The position numbers and the translations under genes were made by a program. Positions 16,441 to 25,759 of a stretch of 64,000 bases of DNA are shown piece after piece. How positions within the stretch are numbered: position 1 is the first letter of the stretch; every line of letters starts with the position of its first letter. Origin of the DNA: JAUWKC01 sp035529895 (GTDB lineage Bacteria > Planctomycetota > Phycisphaerae > Sedimentisphaerales > Anaerobacaceae). Location: contig DATKVV010000032.1 in the NCBI GenBank assembly GCA_035529895.1, positions 39,555 through 103,554 of the forward strand, in the 5' to 3' direction. The notes beneath the pieces were generated by a model. It did not search any database. It worked only from the letters and a program-made list of their open reading frames with translations, and was not told the origin of the DNA.

Positions 16441-17940
16441 ATGATGAGTTCTGAAAGATGCCCTTTTCATTGTCACCCACCTTACCGCCTCAGCAGGCGC
16501 GATTTCCTTCGCGGCTCGGCCGCGCTGTTTGCAGGCTCCTCGGTGCTGGCCGGCTGCACCTCGCTCTGGCGTCCGGCGGCGCAAATCCAGACTATGCGCC
16601 CGTGCGGGCCCGCATCCGAATATGTCCCCACCGTCAAAGCCGCCTTTGTCCGACGCAAAGAGGAATATGGCATGTGGTGGCCCGGCGCCGTCTATGACGG
16701 GGACGCGGCACGCCGAAAGTACACCGCCCAATTGACCCAGACCGCTAAAACGCTCGGCGTCAAACTGGACCTTCGCCCCGAGCCAATCTACACCCTCGAA
16801 GAGGCCGACGCCTGGCTCGCCGACGCCAAAGCCGCCAAAGTCGACGGCCTGGTCGTAATGATGCATGACAGGCAGAGACACTCCTGGCCCACCGCTTATA
16901 AAGCCGCCGAGTCCGGCATGCCCACCGTCATCTTCTCGCCCGTCGGAACCTCGTTCACTACCAATACAATGTTGCTCGCCAAAAAGCCCGGCTCCGTCGT
17001 CTATTCCACCGACGATTTCAGCCAGGCCGCTTACGGTATTAAAATGCTTAAGGCCGGCGCGAAAATACGCCGCGTTCGTTGCGTCGTCTTAAGAGGTGAC
17101 ACGAAATTCGATGAGCCGCTCGCCGACCTCGGTATCACCCTCCATCACTTGCCGGCCAAAACCTTTCTCGACGAGTATAATCGCACCCCCGTCAGCGACG
17201 AAATGCTCGCTATGGCCCAGGACTACCTCCGCCGCGCGCGCCGGCGCAGGGGCGCAACGAGGCAGGACGTCATAAACGGCGTCAAAAGTTACTTCATCGC
17301 CCGCAATATCGTCCAGCGCGAAAAAGCCGACGCCATTACTATGGACTGTCTCGGCGCGATTGGCAGAACCGGCTCGAATGTCAGCCTGCCCTGCATTGCC
17401 TGGTCCCGCATGAACGACGATGGAATTCCCGCCGCCTGCGAGGCCGATACCGGCGCCGTCGCCTCCCACATTATCGTCCAGTACCTCTTCGACCGCCCCG
17501 GCTTCCAGCAGGACCCCGTCGCCGATACCGTCAACAACGCCATCATCGGCGCCCACTGCTCCTGCCCGACCCGCCTCAATGGTTTCGGCAAACCGCCCGA
17601 ACCTTTTGACTTGACCCATCATCACGGCAACCGCGACGCCGTCCCCCGCACCATCTGGCGCAAAGGCCAGCGTGTCACCAGCATTGACGTACTGCCCCCG
17701 GGCCACAGGCTGAATAAGGACGGCCGGGTTTCGCGCATACTCATCTCCGCCGGCGTCGTGCTTGATAATGTCTCCGTCCCGCCCGCAGGCGGTTGCGTCG
17801 TCTCGGTCAGAGTCAAATTCGACGGCGACCAGGACGTGCTCGACTTCCCCGGCATGCACCAGGTCTTCTTCTATGGCGACTACAAGCGCCGCCTGCGCGA
17901 GTTCTGCAAATTATTCGGTTTCCAGGAGTGGGTGGTCTGA
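16441..17940 (+). CDS. Tat-exported L-fucose isomerase-like protein, paralogue 1
   Basis: 499 residues, start preceded by TGGAGG. The Tat signal LSRRDFLRGSAALFAG ends in a possible lipobox LAGC, so it may be a Tat lipoprotein. The body resembles the COG2407 L-fucose/L-arabinose isomerase superfamily: LPCIAWSRMNDDG then ACEADTGA (about 331-338) and AHCSCP (about 371) correspond to the acidic and His metal-ligand regions. These enzymes are normally cytoplasmic Mn-dependent aldose-ketose isomerases, so export is unusual. It lies 92 bp after the AKR gene. Exact activity is not predictable. Confidence 0.7.
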   Translation: MMSSERCPFHCHPPYRLSRRDFLRGSAALFAGSSVLAGCTSLWRPAAQIQTMRPCGPASEYVPTVKAAFVRRKEEYGMWWPGAVYDGDAARRKYTAQLTQTAKTLGVKLDLRPEPIYTLEEADAWLADAKAAKVDGLVVMMHDRQRHSWPTAYKAAESGMPTVIFSPVGTSFTTNTMLLAKKPGSVVYSTDDFSQAAYGIKMLKAGAKIRRVRCVVLRGDTKFDEPLADLGITLHHLPAKTFLDEYNRTPVSDEMLAMAQDYLRRARRRRGATRQDVINGVKSYFIARNIVQREKADAITMDCLGAIGRTGSNVSLPCIAWSRMNDDGIPAACEADTGAVASHIIVQYLFDRPGFQQDPVADTVNNAIIGAHCSCPTRLNGFGKPPEPFDLTHHHGNRDAVPRTIWRKGQRVTSIDVLPPGHRLNKDGRVSRILISAGVVLDNVSVPPAGGCVVSVRVKFDGDQDVLDFPGMHQVFFYGDYKRRLREFCKLFGFQEWVV

Positions 17941-17987
17941 GAAAACTGATAAATAGAAATTCCTGACTTGTGATTTGCGAAATTGTC

Positions 17988-18021
17988 ATTGCGAGGAGCG
18001 TAAGCGACGAAGCAATCTCGC
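17988..18021. repeat. REP-like palindrome
   Basis: ATTGCGAGGAGCG...GCGACGAAGCAAT forms an imperfect hairpin between two genes. Sequences of this ATTGCGAG/GAAGCAATCTC type are common dispersed intergenic palindromes in many bacteria and are often tied to RAYT transposases. Confidence 0.6.
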
Positions 18022-18131
18022 ACCTTTGGCGAGTTAAGATGGCTTTGCTATGCTCGTAATAGCAGGCATCAATTTAGCTGTCGGACAGCAATAGTCTTGT
18101 GCCAAAGAGGATGTATTTGAAGGAGAAAACG

Positions 18132-19577
18132 ATGTCCAGTAAAACCGACTCCCGCAATTCTAAGTGTGACCTTTCCAGAAGAGACTTTCTCGGCGGCTGC
18201 GCGGCCTGCGCAGCAGGTTTCTCGGCTTTGTCGGCCCTCGGCGCATCGACCGCCCCGGCCGCCGTCCCCGCCGACCTTTTACAGCCCGTCAATCGCCAAA
18301 AAACCAAGGTCCGCCTCGTCTTCGCCCACCCCTCTTCCGAAAAACCGTGCTGGCCCAACATCGGATACGACTTCGAAGCACACAAAAAGCAGGTGCTCGA
18401 AAAACTCCGCGCCTCCTGCCCGAACACCGAGTTTCTTGTCGTTACCGCACAAAAGGACGACCACGCGAAAGAGATACTAAAATCAGACAGCCAGGTCGAC
18501 GGCTACCTCCTTTACATGGCGGGCTGTCTCTGGGGCAACGTACCCGAGACAATAGCCGCATCGGGAAAGCCGATGGTTATCGCCGATAACCTCTACGCCG
18601 GAAGCGGCAAATTCCTCACCGGCTATGCCAAAACCAGGCGGGAAGGCTTCAAGGTAATCGCCGTCTCCTCTTCGAACTTCCAGGACCTTATCGACGCCGT
18701 AAAGTGTCTCGAGTGCGTCAAAAAGCTACGCTCCTCCGCCATCCTCGTCGTGGGCCGAAAGCCCGACACGGAAATTGAGCAGCAGTACGGCACAAAGGTC
18801 GTGCCTGTCACCTTCGAACAGTTCGGCGAGGCCCACAGCAAGGTCAACGTCATCGAGGCCTGCAAATGGGCCGACCGCTGGATGCGCCAGGCCCAAAAGG
18901 TCGTCGAGCCTTCGCGCCAGGACATCGAGAAGTCCGGCACAATCTATCTCACTATGCTCGAGCTAATGCGAGAGCACAACGCTCAGGCCATCACCATAAA
19001 CTGCCTCGGCGGCTTCTACGGCGGACACATGCCCGGCTACCCCTGCCTCGGTTTCATGCAGCTCGACAATGACGGCCTCGTCGGCGCCTGCGAGGGCGAC
19101 CAGCGTTCAACCATGACCAAGCTCCTGATGACCTACCTCGTGGGCCGTCCCGGCTTCATCTCCGACCCCGTCATCGATACCGCCAAAAACCAGATCATCT
19201 ACGCCCACTGCGTCGCCCCCACAAAAGTCTTCGGCCCTGATGGCCGCGCCAACCCCTACCACATCCGCAGCCACTCTGAGGACCGAAAAGGCGCATCTGT
19301 CCGCTCGCTGATGCCGCTCGGTGAAATGACCACCACTATTGAGTTCGACCACAAGAAGAAACAGGTCATCTTCCACCAGGGCAAGACCGTCGAAAACGTC
19401 GACGAGGACAAGGCCTGTCGCACCAAGCTCGCCGTCGAGGTCAAGGGCGACATCTATAAGCTGCTCAACTACTGGGACCAGTGGGGCTGGCACCGCGTCA
19501 CCTTCTACGGCGACCTCAAACGCCCCGTCTACAACGTCGCCGCCCTCCTCGGCTTCGAAGTCGTCGAAGAAGCATAA
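18132..19577 (+). CDS. Tat-exported L-fucose isomerase-like protein, paralogue 2
   Basis: The start at 18132 follows AGGAG. The Tat signal is LSRRDFLGGCAACAAGFSAL; it lacks the lipobox position of paralogue 1. Shared family regions include YPCLGFMQLDNDGL then ACEGDQ (about 316-321) and YAHCVAPT. The sequence aligns with paralogue 1 along its length, for example VEPSRQDIEKSG versus GATRQDVINGV and the C-terminal FYGDLKRPV versus FYGDYKRRL. Two differently tuned exported isomerase-like proteins side by side suggest that they act on related substrates or pair up. Confidence 0.7.
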   Translation: MSSKTDSRNSKCDLSRRDFLGGCAACAAGFSALSALGASTAPAAVPADLLQPVNRQKTKVRLVFAHPSSEKPCWPNIGYDFEAHKKQVLEKLRASCPNTEFLVVTAQKDDHAKEILKSDSQVDGYLLYMAGCLWGNVPETIAASGKPMVIADNLYAGSGKFLTGYAKTRREGFKVIAVSSSNFQDLIDAVKCLECVKKLRSSAILVVGRKPDTEIEQQYGTKVVPVTFEQFGEAHSKVNVIEACKWADRWMRQAQKVVEPSRQDIEKSGTIYLTMLELMREHNAQAITINCLGGFYGGHMPGYPCLGFMQLDNDGLVGACEGDQRSTMTKLLMTYLVGRPGFISDPVIDTAKNQIIYAHCVAPTKVFGPDGRANPYHIRSHSEDRKGASVRSLMPLGEMTTTIEFDHKKKQVIFHQGKTVENVDEDKACRTKLAVEVKGDIYKLLNYWDQWGWHRVTFYGDLKRPVYNVAALLGFEVVEEA

Positions 19578-19621
19578 CGCTGCCGCTGGCACACGTGATG
19601 AAAATGCCCGGAAATTACTTA

Positions 19622-19671
19622 GCCCCCAGATTTATTTGGGGGTCTATTTAGCTCCACGTTTCACGTGGAGT
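19622..19671 (+). terminator. two tandem hairpins, probable terminator region
   Basis: CCCCCA (19623-19628) pairs with TGGGGG (19637-19642), and CTCCACGT (19652-19659) pairs perfectly with ACGTGGAG (19663-19670) around a TTC loop. They lie 45-95 bp past the stop codon. There is no strong U-tract, so this could equally be an RNA-stability element. Confidence 0.45.
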
Positions 19672-19812
19672 CACTCGCCCCACATCACCAAGTGCAACAA
19701 CCGCCGCCCCATCCAGTCGAAGGCCTGCTCCGCACAACATTACGCACAATCCCCCCTCATTTCGACCGCAGGGCCGCGCAGGCCCGGAGCGGAGAAACCC
19801 ATTTTCGTCCTC

Positions 19813-19832
19813 ATTCCTGCGAAAGCAGGAAT
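19813..19832. repeat. REP-like hairpin with GAAA loop
   Basis: ATTCCTGC-GAAA-GCAGGAAT is a perfect 8-bp stem closed by a GNRA tetraloop. The motif (CATTCCTGCGAAAGCAGGAA) is a widespread dispersed intergenic repeat in bacterial genomes. Confidence 0.6.
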
Positions 19833-19921
19833 CCAACCCTGTAGCCGGCCATATTTCACACCTTCCTCCCCGAACTTTTTCGGCACGGCAAAATTTTTTA
19901 AAAAAATTTGCAATTTTTTGG

Positions 19922-19962
19922 TTGACATTGCAAGGTATGTATTACATAATAAGTAATGCAAT
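19922..19962 (+). promoter_or_regulatory. padR promoter with overlapping palindromes
   Basis: -35 TTGACA (19922-19927), 17-bp spacer, -10 CATAAT (19945-19950). Two nested inverted repeats cover it: ATTAC/GTAAT (19941-19945, 19953-19957) across the -10, and ATTGCA/TGCAAT (19927-19932, 19957-19962). This is the layout expected for an autoregulated PadR operator. Confidence 0.65.
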
Positions 19963-20068
19963 ATATGACGGCCGGGCCGTGTCAAATGCCAAATAAGGCC
20001 CTGTGCCTCAAAAACGGAATACGATATACGCAAGACGCACAACGCAATACGAGTATAAGGAGATATAT

Positions 20069-20410
20069 ATGAAATTCGAAAGTCAGCTACTAAAAGGAAT
20101 CGCGCCCGCGGTCGTCCTCGAGATTCTGTCTCGCGGCCGAATGTACGGCTATCAGCTTAGCGAGGCCATCAACCAGCGAAGCGGCAACGTCCTGACCCTC
20201 GGCAAAGGAACGCTTTATCCCCTGCTCTACAACCTCGAAGCCAAGAAACTCGTCAAGGCTGCCTGGGAAACCACCGACTCCGGCCGAGAAAGGCGATATT
20301 ACTCCATCACCGGCAAGGGCAAAACCGAGCTGGCAAAGCAAAAGGCCCAGCTAAAGCAGCTCACCGCCGGCCTCAACCTCGTCTTCGGCGGCGCACTAAC
20401 CCCGGCCTAA
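20069..20410 (+). CDS. PadR-family transcriptional regulator
   Basis: 113 residues from the ATG at 20069, which has AAGGAG seven bases upstream. The winged-helix PadR signature is clear: ILEILSRGRMYGYQLSEAIN, then GTLYPLLYNLEAKKLVKAAW and GRERRYYSITGKGK with the characteristic wing. It lacks the long C-terminal helix bundle of PadR-s1 members beyond about 25 residues, as in the PadR-s2 (small) class. It probably represses its own promoter and controls the following membrane protein and efflux genes; no ligand can be inferred. Confidence 0.9.
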   Translation: MKFESQLLKGIAPAVVLEILSRGRMYGYQLSEAINQRSGNVLTLGKGTLYPLLYNLEAKKLVKAAWETTDSGRERRYYSITGKGKTELAKQKAQLKQLTAGLNLVFGGALTPA

Positions 20411-20458
20411 TCCAACAATCAACGATTAACCGCCGCAATCACAACGGAGGTCTGTATT

Positions 20459-22189
20459 ATGGCAAAGAAACTACCATATACCGATTTGCAAAATCTTCCT
20501 CTTGCCGCTGCCGAGTTCATACGGCTTGTTGTCAAAAAGATGCGCTATCGCAAGAGCGTACGTGCCGACGTAATGGCGGAACTTGCCGCCCACTTCGAAG
20601 ATGCGCTAAAAGACTGCAAGACCGAAGAAGAAAGAGACCAGAGAGCGAAAAAACTGATCGCCGACTTCGGCGATATGAAACTGCTTGCTATTTTACTCCG
20701 CCGGGCCAAAAAACGCTGCCGGCCACTCTGGAGAACCGTCGTCGCCAGAACGTTCCAGACGATTGGGGCGCTAATCTTGTGTTTTGTCCTTTATTGCGTC
20801 TACATTTCCCTCGGCGAGCCGACCATTAGCATAGACTATCTTGAGCAGGCGACTCGCCTTGCCAGACCCGTTGTCGACCAGAGCCTTAACGCCGCACCGC
20901 TTTATCAAAAGGCGATTGATGCCTACAAGAAAGACCCGAACGTCCCGGTGGAACGCGAACCCTCACCCTCACACCCCGCCTCTTCTCCAGACAAACCGCC
21001 CGAAAAACCCGTCCAAACGCCAGGCCTCCTTGAGCTCATAGGGGATAAAGACTGGGTCGGTAAGCTGGATGAAAAAGAGCTTTCCCTGCTGCGGCAGTGG
21101 GTCTCAGACAATGCTCAGGCCCTCGAATACTTCAGGCAGGCCGGCCAAAAGCCCCACTGCTGGTGGTATCGACAGGCCAGGGTTGATGTCCTCATGGCCA
21201 TGCTCATGCCGGAGCTTAGCGGCATCAGAAACCTGGGCCGACTCACCTGCTGGCAGGCAAAGCTCAAAGCATACAACGGCGATATTGAGGGCGCCCTCCA
21301 GGACCTCTTGTCCTGCTATCAGACCGGAATACATCTCAAAGGCCCGCGTTCGCTCATCGAGCAGTTGGTCGGTATCGCTATTCAGGCCCTGTTTGTGCAG
21401 AATGCCCTTGTCGTCTTGAGCAATCGGCAAATAGACGACCCGCTGCTAAAACGCTTTCAGGATGACCTCGAAATCTTGATGGCCCGCGATTCTCATATTA
21501 TTGACTATAAAGTCGAAAGCTACCTCGGATTGGATTTCATCCAGAACTGTTACACTGACAACGGTGACGGCTCAGGACATTTGATTCCCGGCAGGCTCAA
21601 AGAGTATTGGAAGCTGATCGGCGGATATGGTACCGAGAATGAGCTCGCCGAATACGCCCGCTTTTTGGCAATGTCGCTTACCGGCGCCGACAGAGACCAA
21701 ATGAAGAGAGAGTTCCAGAAATGTTACACCGCTGCTCAGCAGTGGGCGCACAAAACACCCTGGCAGCTCAAAAACCAAAACGTTGACACCGAGATGGGTA
21801 TGCGGGGATGGTCAGTCTTCAGACGCGCAAGATACTGGCCCGTTCTTGTGTTCGTTCCCGCCATCGCAAGGGCCGGCGAGTTGTCCCACCGAGCTAAAGC
21901 ACAAATCGAAGGCCGCGTCGCCATCATTGCTGCAATACGATACAAACAAGCTCACGGCGATTATCCCGAGAATCTCGACCGACTGTTGAAAGCAGGTTTA
22001 CTCAGGAAATTGCCGATGGACCCCTATAGTGATAAGCCCCTGGTCTATAGACGCACCGACGACGCTTTCACCCTCTACAGCCTCGGACGGGACTTCACGG
22101 ATGATGCCGGCCGCGTTTCTCGAGACCCCACCGGCAGAGTCCAAAACTGGCCTGATAAGGGCGACGCGGTTCTCTGGCCCCTTGACTGA
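20459..22189 (+). CDS. membrane protein with N-terminal HAAS-like domain
   Basis: 576 residues, GGAGG before the ATG. The first 80 residues (RKSVRADVMAELAAHFEDAL to GDMKLLAILLRRAKK) resemble the HAAS domain often encoded next to PadR regulators. One membrane helix follows (TIGALILCFVLYCVYISLG). The remaining 450 residues are predicted extracytoplasmic and mostly helical, ending with IRYKQAHGDYPENLDRLLKA and LPMDPYSDKPLVYRR, a segment recurring in planctomycete pseudopilin-like proteins. Likely co-transcribed with padR. A sensory or accessory role for the efflux operon is inference from position. Confidence 0.65.
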   Translation: MAKKLPYTDLQNLPLAAAEFIRLVVKKMRYRKSVRADVMAELAAHFEDALKDCKTEEERDQRAKKLIADFGDMKLLAILLRRAKKRCRPLWRTVVARTFQTIGALILCFVLYCVYISLGEPTISIDYLEQATRLARPVVDQSLNAAPLYQKAIDAYKKDPNVPVEREPSPSHPASSPDKPPEKPVQTPGLLELIGDKDWVGKLDEKELSLLRQWVSDNAQALEYFRQAGQKPHCWWYRQARVDVLMAMLMPELSGIRNLGRLTCWQAKLKAYNGDIEGALQDLLSCYQTGIHLKGPRSLIEQLVGIAIQALFVQNALVVLSNRQIDDPLLKRFQDDLEILMARDSHIIDYKVESYLGLDFIQNCYTDNGDGSGHLIPGRLKEYWKLIGGYGTENELAEYARFLAMSLTGADRDQMKREFQKCYTAAQQWAHKTPWQLKNQNVDTEMGMRGWSVFRRARYWPVLVFVPAIARAGELSHRAKAQIEGRVAIIAAIRYKQAHGDYPENLDRLLKAGLLRKLPMDPYSDKPLVYRRTDDAFTLYSLGRDFTDDAGRVSRDPTGRVQNWPDKGDAVLWPLD

Positions 22190-22356
22190 AACCCGTAGAC
22201 TTAACACCAAAAAACTTGCCGCATATCCGCAAGAGTCGCCCCTAATCCGGAAAAAATCCGAAAATTTTGGTAACGTTCCGGGGTCTTTTGGCGTCTTATA
22301 TTGTTGAAAGTGCTATAATGCAGTTGTTAGATAGCTTTCTTCGAGAGGCCTTTAGC

Positions 22357-23754
22357 GTGAAGAAATCCCGAATAGTTGTTGTTACTGTCATTGTAACGCT
22401 GGTTGTCGTCCTTGTCCTCGGCGCTCTGGTCAAGCGCAAAGCCGGTGCTTCGAAGAAGGCACAGACCGTCCGTATCGAACAGGTACAACGCGGCCGGCTC
22501 GTCGAGTTCGTCAGTGCCCCCGGCGAGGTCGAGCCTAAAAAGAAGGTCGAGATAAGCGCAAAAGTCTCCGCCCGCATTGTAGAGTTGCCCTATGACGAAG
22601 GAGATAACGTAACCGCCGGCAAACCCGATGCTGACCCGCCGGTGCCCGCTTCTGTCCTGGTCCGCCTGGACGCCACCGATTTGGAGAGCCAGTTGCGCTC
22701 CGCTCAGGCCGGCCGTTCCGCCCAGGCCGCCCAGCTCGACGTCGAAAAGGCAAGGATTGCCGGCCAGCGCGCCTCACTCGCCGCCCTTGCCGCATCACTC
22801 AAACAGGCAGAACAGGATTTGGACCGAAAAAAAGAGCTGCTTGAATCTAATGACATCAGTCAGGCCGCTTTCGACCTGGCTCAATGTAAGTTCGATGAGC
22901 TTAAAGCACAGCGTGACGCCGCCCAGCATACCCGCGAATCCATGGAGTTGAATTTGGTCGTCTTGGAACATAATCTTGAAGCCGCAGATGCCAGAATTAC
23001 CCAGGCCCAGGAGGCTCTTACCTACACTACTCTCACCTCCCCCATCGACGGCGTCGTCACGCGAATTAACGCCGAAGTCGGCGAAGTTGTAATTTACGGG
23101 ACAATGAATAATCCGGGAACCGTCATTATGGAGGTTGCGGACCTCTCGCAGATGCTCGTTGTCGCCCAGGTCGATGAGGCCGATGTCGACGAGCTCCAGC
23201 TCGGCCAGCGCGCCGACGTCCACGTCCAGGCCCTGCCGGACGTCGAGTTCCACGGAACCGTGCGTTCCATCGCCCTGATGCATAGTTTCTCTGACAACAG
23301 AACAAAATACTTCAGGACCGAGATACTGCTCGATAACGACCCCAACGTGGCAAGGTTGTACTCCGGCCTGACCGCCGATGTCGATATTCAGACCCGCAAG
23401 CACGAAGATATCCTCAAGCTCCCCAGCCAGGCCATCGTGGCAAGGGAAATTGATGGCCTGCCCCTCGAAATCCGCGACAACTGCCCGAACCTCGATAAAA
23501 GCAAAACCCACGCTACCGTCGTCTATCGCTTCAATGACGGCAAAGCCGTCGTAACACCCGTCAAAATCGGTCCCAGCGACCTGACCCACACCGTAATTAC
23601 CGCCGGCCTTGTGGAAGGTGATAAGGTGGTCGTCGGGCCTTATAAGGTCCTCGATGGGCTTAAACACGACCGGAAGCTCCGCGACGAGCGCCAGGTGCAG
23701 GCCAAAAAGGATGCCGACTCCGAAAAAACCGATGCCAATAATCCGGAAAAATGA
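22357..23754 (+). CDS. macA: efflux periplasmic adaptor (MacA/HlyD family)
   Basis: Membrane-fusion protein that bridges an inner-membrane pump and a TolC-type channel. I choose the GTG at 22357 (GAGAGG upstream), which begins at the basic flank of the membrane helix (IVVVTVIVTLVVVLVLGALV). An ATG at 22318 overlaps a TATAAT that may be the promoter -10. Lipoyl halves flank a long coiled coil (residues about 115-220), and the second half carries LTYTTLTSPIDGVVTRINAE. It overlaps the ATPase gene by 4 bp. Substrate unknown; MacAB pumps export macrolides, peptides or lipids. Confidence 0.87.
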   Translation: MKKSRIVVVTVIVTLVVVLVLGALVKRKAGASKKAQTVRIEQVQRGRLVEFVSAPGEVEPKKKVEISAKVSARIVELPYDEGDNVTAGKPDADPPVPASVLVRLDATDLESQLRSAQAGRSAQAAQLDVEKARIAGQRASLAALAASLKQAEQDLDRKKELLESNDISQAAFDLAQCKFDELKAQRDAAQHTRESMELNLVVLEHNLEAADARITQAQEALTYTTLTSPIDGVVTRINAEVGEVVIYGTMNNPGTVIMEVADLSQMLVVAQVDEADVDELQLGQRADVHVQALPDVEFHGTVRSIALMHSFSDNRTKYFRTEILLDNDPNVARLYSGLTADVDIQTRKHEDILKLPSQAIVAREIDGLPLEIRDNCPNLDKSKTHATVVYRFNDGKAVVTPVKIGPSDLTHTVITAGLVEGDKVVVGPYKVLDGLKHDRKLRDERQVQAKKDADSEKTDANNPEK

Positions 23755-24506
23755 GCGGGAAAGACGGCAAATTAGTTATTCGACTCCAAAACATCACTCG
23801 TATCTACAGAGTCGGTGCCGAGCGCATACATGCGCTCGACGCAGTCAGCCTCCAGTTGTACGAGAACGAGTATGTGGCGGTGATGGGCCATTCCGGCTCG
23901 GGCAAGAGCACACTGATGAACGTCCTCGGCTGCCTCGACCGCGCCACCTCCGGCTCCTATGAGCTCGACGGGCAGGACACCACAAAAATGAGTGACGCCG
24001 CCCTCGCTCGCGTTCGAAATGAGCGAATCGGCTTCGTCTTTCAGTCATTTGAGCTGCTCGGACAGTTGACCGCCCTCAAAAATGTCGAAATGCCCTTGAT
24101 TTATTCACGAAACGGCTGGTTCTCCCGCCGCAGACGCGCCGCCGAAGCCCTCAGGCGGGTCGGGCTTGCCGACCGAATAAAACACAAGCCCAACCAGCTC
24201 TCCGGCGGCGAAAGACAACGCGTCGCCATCGCAAGAGCGCTGGTCTGTAATCCCAGCATTCTGCTGGCCGATGAGCCTACCGGCAATCTCGACACCAAAA
24301 CCAGCGAAAGCATCCTCGAACTGTTCGACCAGCTTCATCGCGAAGGTCAGACCATAGTCATGGTGACCCATGAAGAGCATGTGGCCCGCCATGCCGCAAG
24401 AATTATCCGGCTCCAGGACGGCCGCGTCCTCAGTGACCTGCCCATCCGGCAGGACCGCGCCGAACATAATCCCGTGCAAGATGATGCGCAGGAGAAAATC
24501 TCATGA
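23751..24506 (+). CDS. macB: ABC transporter ATP-binding protein (MacB/LolD type)
   Basis: 251 residues with Walker A GHSGSGKSTL (about 45-54), Q-loop FQSFELLGQLTA, signature LSGGERQRVAIARAL (about 148-162), Walker B ILLADEPTGNLD and switch His in VMVTHEEHVA. This is the MacB/LolD/FtsE subgroup, here as a separate polypeptide from the permease. Translation is coupled to both neighbours through ATGA overlaps. It powers the mechanotransmission-type pump formed with the permease at 24503. Confidence 0.92.
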   Translation: MSGKDGKLVIRLQNITRIYRVGAERIHALDAVSLQLYENEYVAVMGHSGSGKSTLMNVLGCLDRATSGSYELDGQDTTKMSDAALARVRNERIGFVFQSFELLGQLTALKNVEMPLIYSRNGWFSRRRRAAEALRRVGLADRIKHKPNQLSGGERQRVAIARALVCNPSILLADEPTGNLDTKTSESILELFDQLHREGQTIVMVTHEEHVARHAARIIRLQDGRVLSDLPIRQDRAEHNPVQDDAQEKIS

Positions 24507-25759
24507 GAGCTTTGCTTCTCGCCCCTCTGGTCTTTGTACAGCTCGTGTATCAAAGCGCCTACCTCGCGCTTAGCCAAATCTGGGCAAACAAAACCAGGTC
24601 TGTACTAACCACCATCGGCATTGTAATCGGCGTCGCTTCGGTCACCGCAGTTATTGCCGCCCTTACCGGCCTCAAGGCCAAAGTCCTCTCACAGGTCGAA
24701 TCCTTCGGAAGCAACACCATTATCATTTCGCCCCAGCGCCCCGATAAGGGACCATTGAGCCGTTTGCCCTGGTGGCATTTTCGCTTTGCCCCCGAGGAGT
24801 TTGATAATATGCTCCGCCACTGTCCCTCCGTGCAACGCTTTACTCGCATAACGCATATGTGGCAGCAGACCGCTCGCCACGGCGAAAGGTCCGTCGGAAA
24901 CGTCAACGTCCGCGGCGCCGAGTCTTCCTGGCACGAAATCCAGAAGCGCCCCCTTCTGCTCGGCAGAAAACTTTCCGTCATTGACAAAACACGCCCCGTT
25001 TGCCTCATCGACCCCGAGTTGCGAGACAAGCTCCGACTCGACAAAGATTGTATCGGCCAGTCAATTCGAATCGGTTACAGTACCTTTCGTATCATTGGCG
25101 TTATCGAACGTGAGCCGCAACTGAGACTGGGTGGCGGTGACCGCGAGTACTATGAGGCTGTCATTCCCTTTAGAATGGCTTCCAAGTTCGGCCGGCAGTG
25201 GATTAATGCCCTGGCCGAAAGCAAATCAACCGAGCTGCTCCCCGAGGCCGTCGGCGAGATAAAGTTCTTCCTCCGCAGTGCCCGCCATATCAAGCCCGGC
25301 GACCCCGATACCTTCAAAGTCGAGTCCCTCAAAAGCATGATAAAGACCTTCAATGAAATAGCCCTCGTCGTTACCCTCGTCGCCGGAGGCGTCGTCGGCA
25401 TATCCCTGCTGGTCGGCGGCGTCGGCATTATGAACATAATGCTTGTCTCCATCTCCGAACGCACTCGCGAAATCGGCCTGCGAAAGGCCGTCGGTGCCAA
25501 AAAATCAGCAATCCTCACCCAGTTTTTGGTTGAGGCCGTCATTCTGTGTTTCGTCGGAGGTCTTATCGGCGTCGGCGTCGGAAAGCTCCTGACCATGGTC
25601 ATAGCTGGAATAAATCCGCTTCTGGAAAAAACTTACATCCCGGCCTGGGCCATAGTCCTTTCCTTTGCCTTTGCCGGCTCCGTAGGCGTATTCTTTGGAA
25701 TGTTTCCCGCAATTAAGGCCGCAAGGCTCGACCCTATTGAGGCCCTTAGACATGAGTAA
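24503..25759 (+). CDS. MacB-type ABC permease (FtsX superfamily)
   Basis: 418 residues. The first membrane helix follows SQIWANKTRSVLTTIGIVIG, the standard MacB start, then a large periplasmic domain (about residues 50-275), and three C-terminal helices with VGGVGIMNIMLVSISERTRE and the closing GMFPAIKAARLDPIEALRHE. This is the MacB/FtsX topology of four helices. It overlaps the ATPase upstream and the outer-membrane factor downstream, so the four genes act as one tripartite efflux unit. Confidence 0.92.
   Translation: MRALLLAPLVFVQLVYQSAYLALSQIWANKTRSVLTTIGIVIGVASVTAVIAALTGLKAKVLSQVESFGSNTIIISPQRPDKGPLSRLPWWHFRFAPEEFDNMLRHCPSVQRFTRITHMWQQTARHGERSVGNVNVRGAESSWHEIQKRPLLLGRKLSVIDKTRPVCLIDPELRDKLRLDKDCIGQSIRIGYSTFRIIGVIEREPQLRLGGGDREYYEAVIPFRMASKFGRQWINALAESKSTELLPEAVGEIKFFLRSARHIKPGDPDTFKVESLKSMIKTFNEIALVVTLVAGGVVGISLLVGGVGIMNIMLVSISERTREIGLRKAVGAKKSAILTQFLVEAVILCFVGGLIGVGVGKLLTMVIAGINPLLEKTYIPAWAIVLSFAFAGSVGVFFGMFPAIKAARLDPIEALRHE

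Larger units (their letters stand above)
19578..19921. other. intergenic region with three hairpins before the PadR promoter
   Basis: About 340 bp without a gene. It carries two tandem hairpins just after the isomerase-like gene and one REP-type hairpin (all listed separately), then an A/T-rich run leading into the padR promoter. Confidence 0.5.

Noticed and set aside
22267..22356. TTG or ATG starts upstream for the MacA-like protein
   Set aside because: The TTG has no ribosome binding site and the ATG at 22318 falls in a TATAAT box; the GTG at 22357 has GAGAGG and begins at the membrane helix flank.
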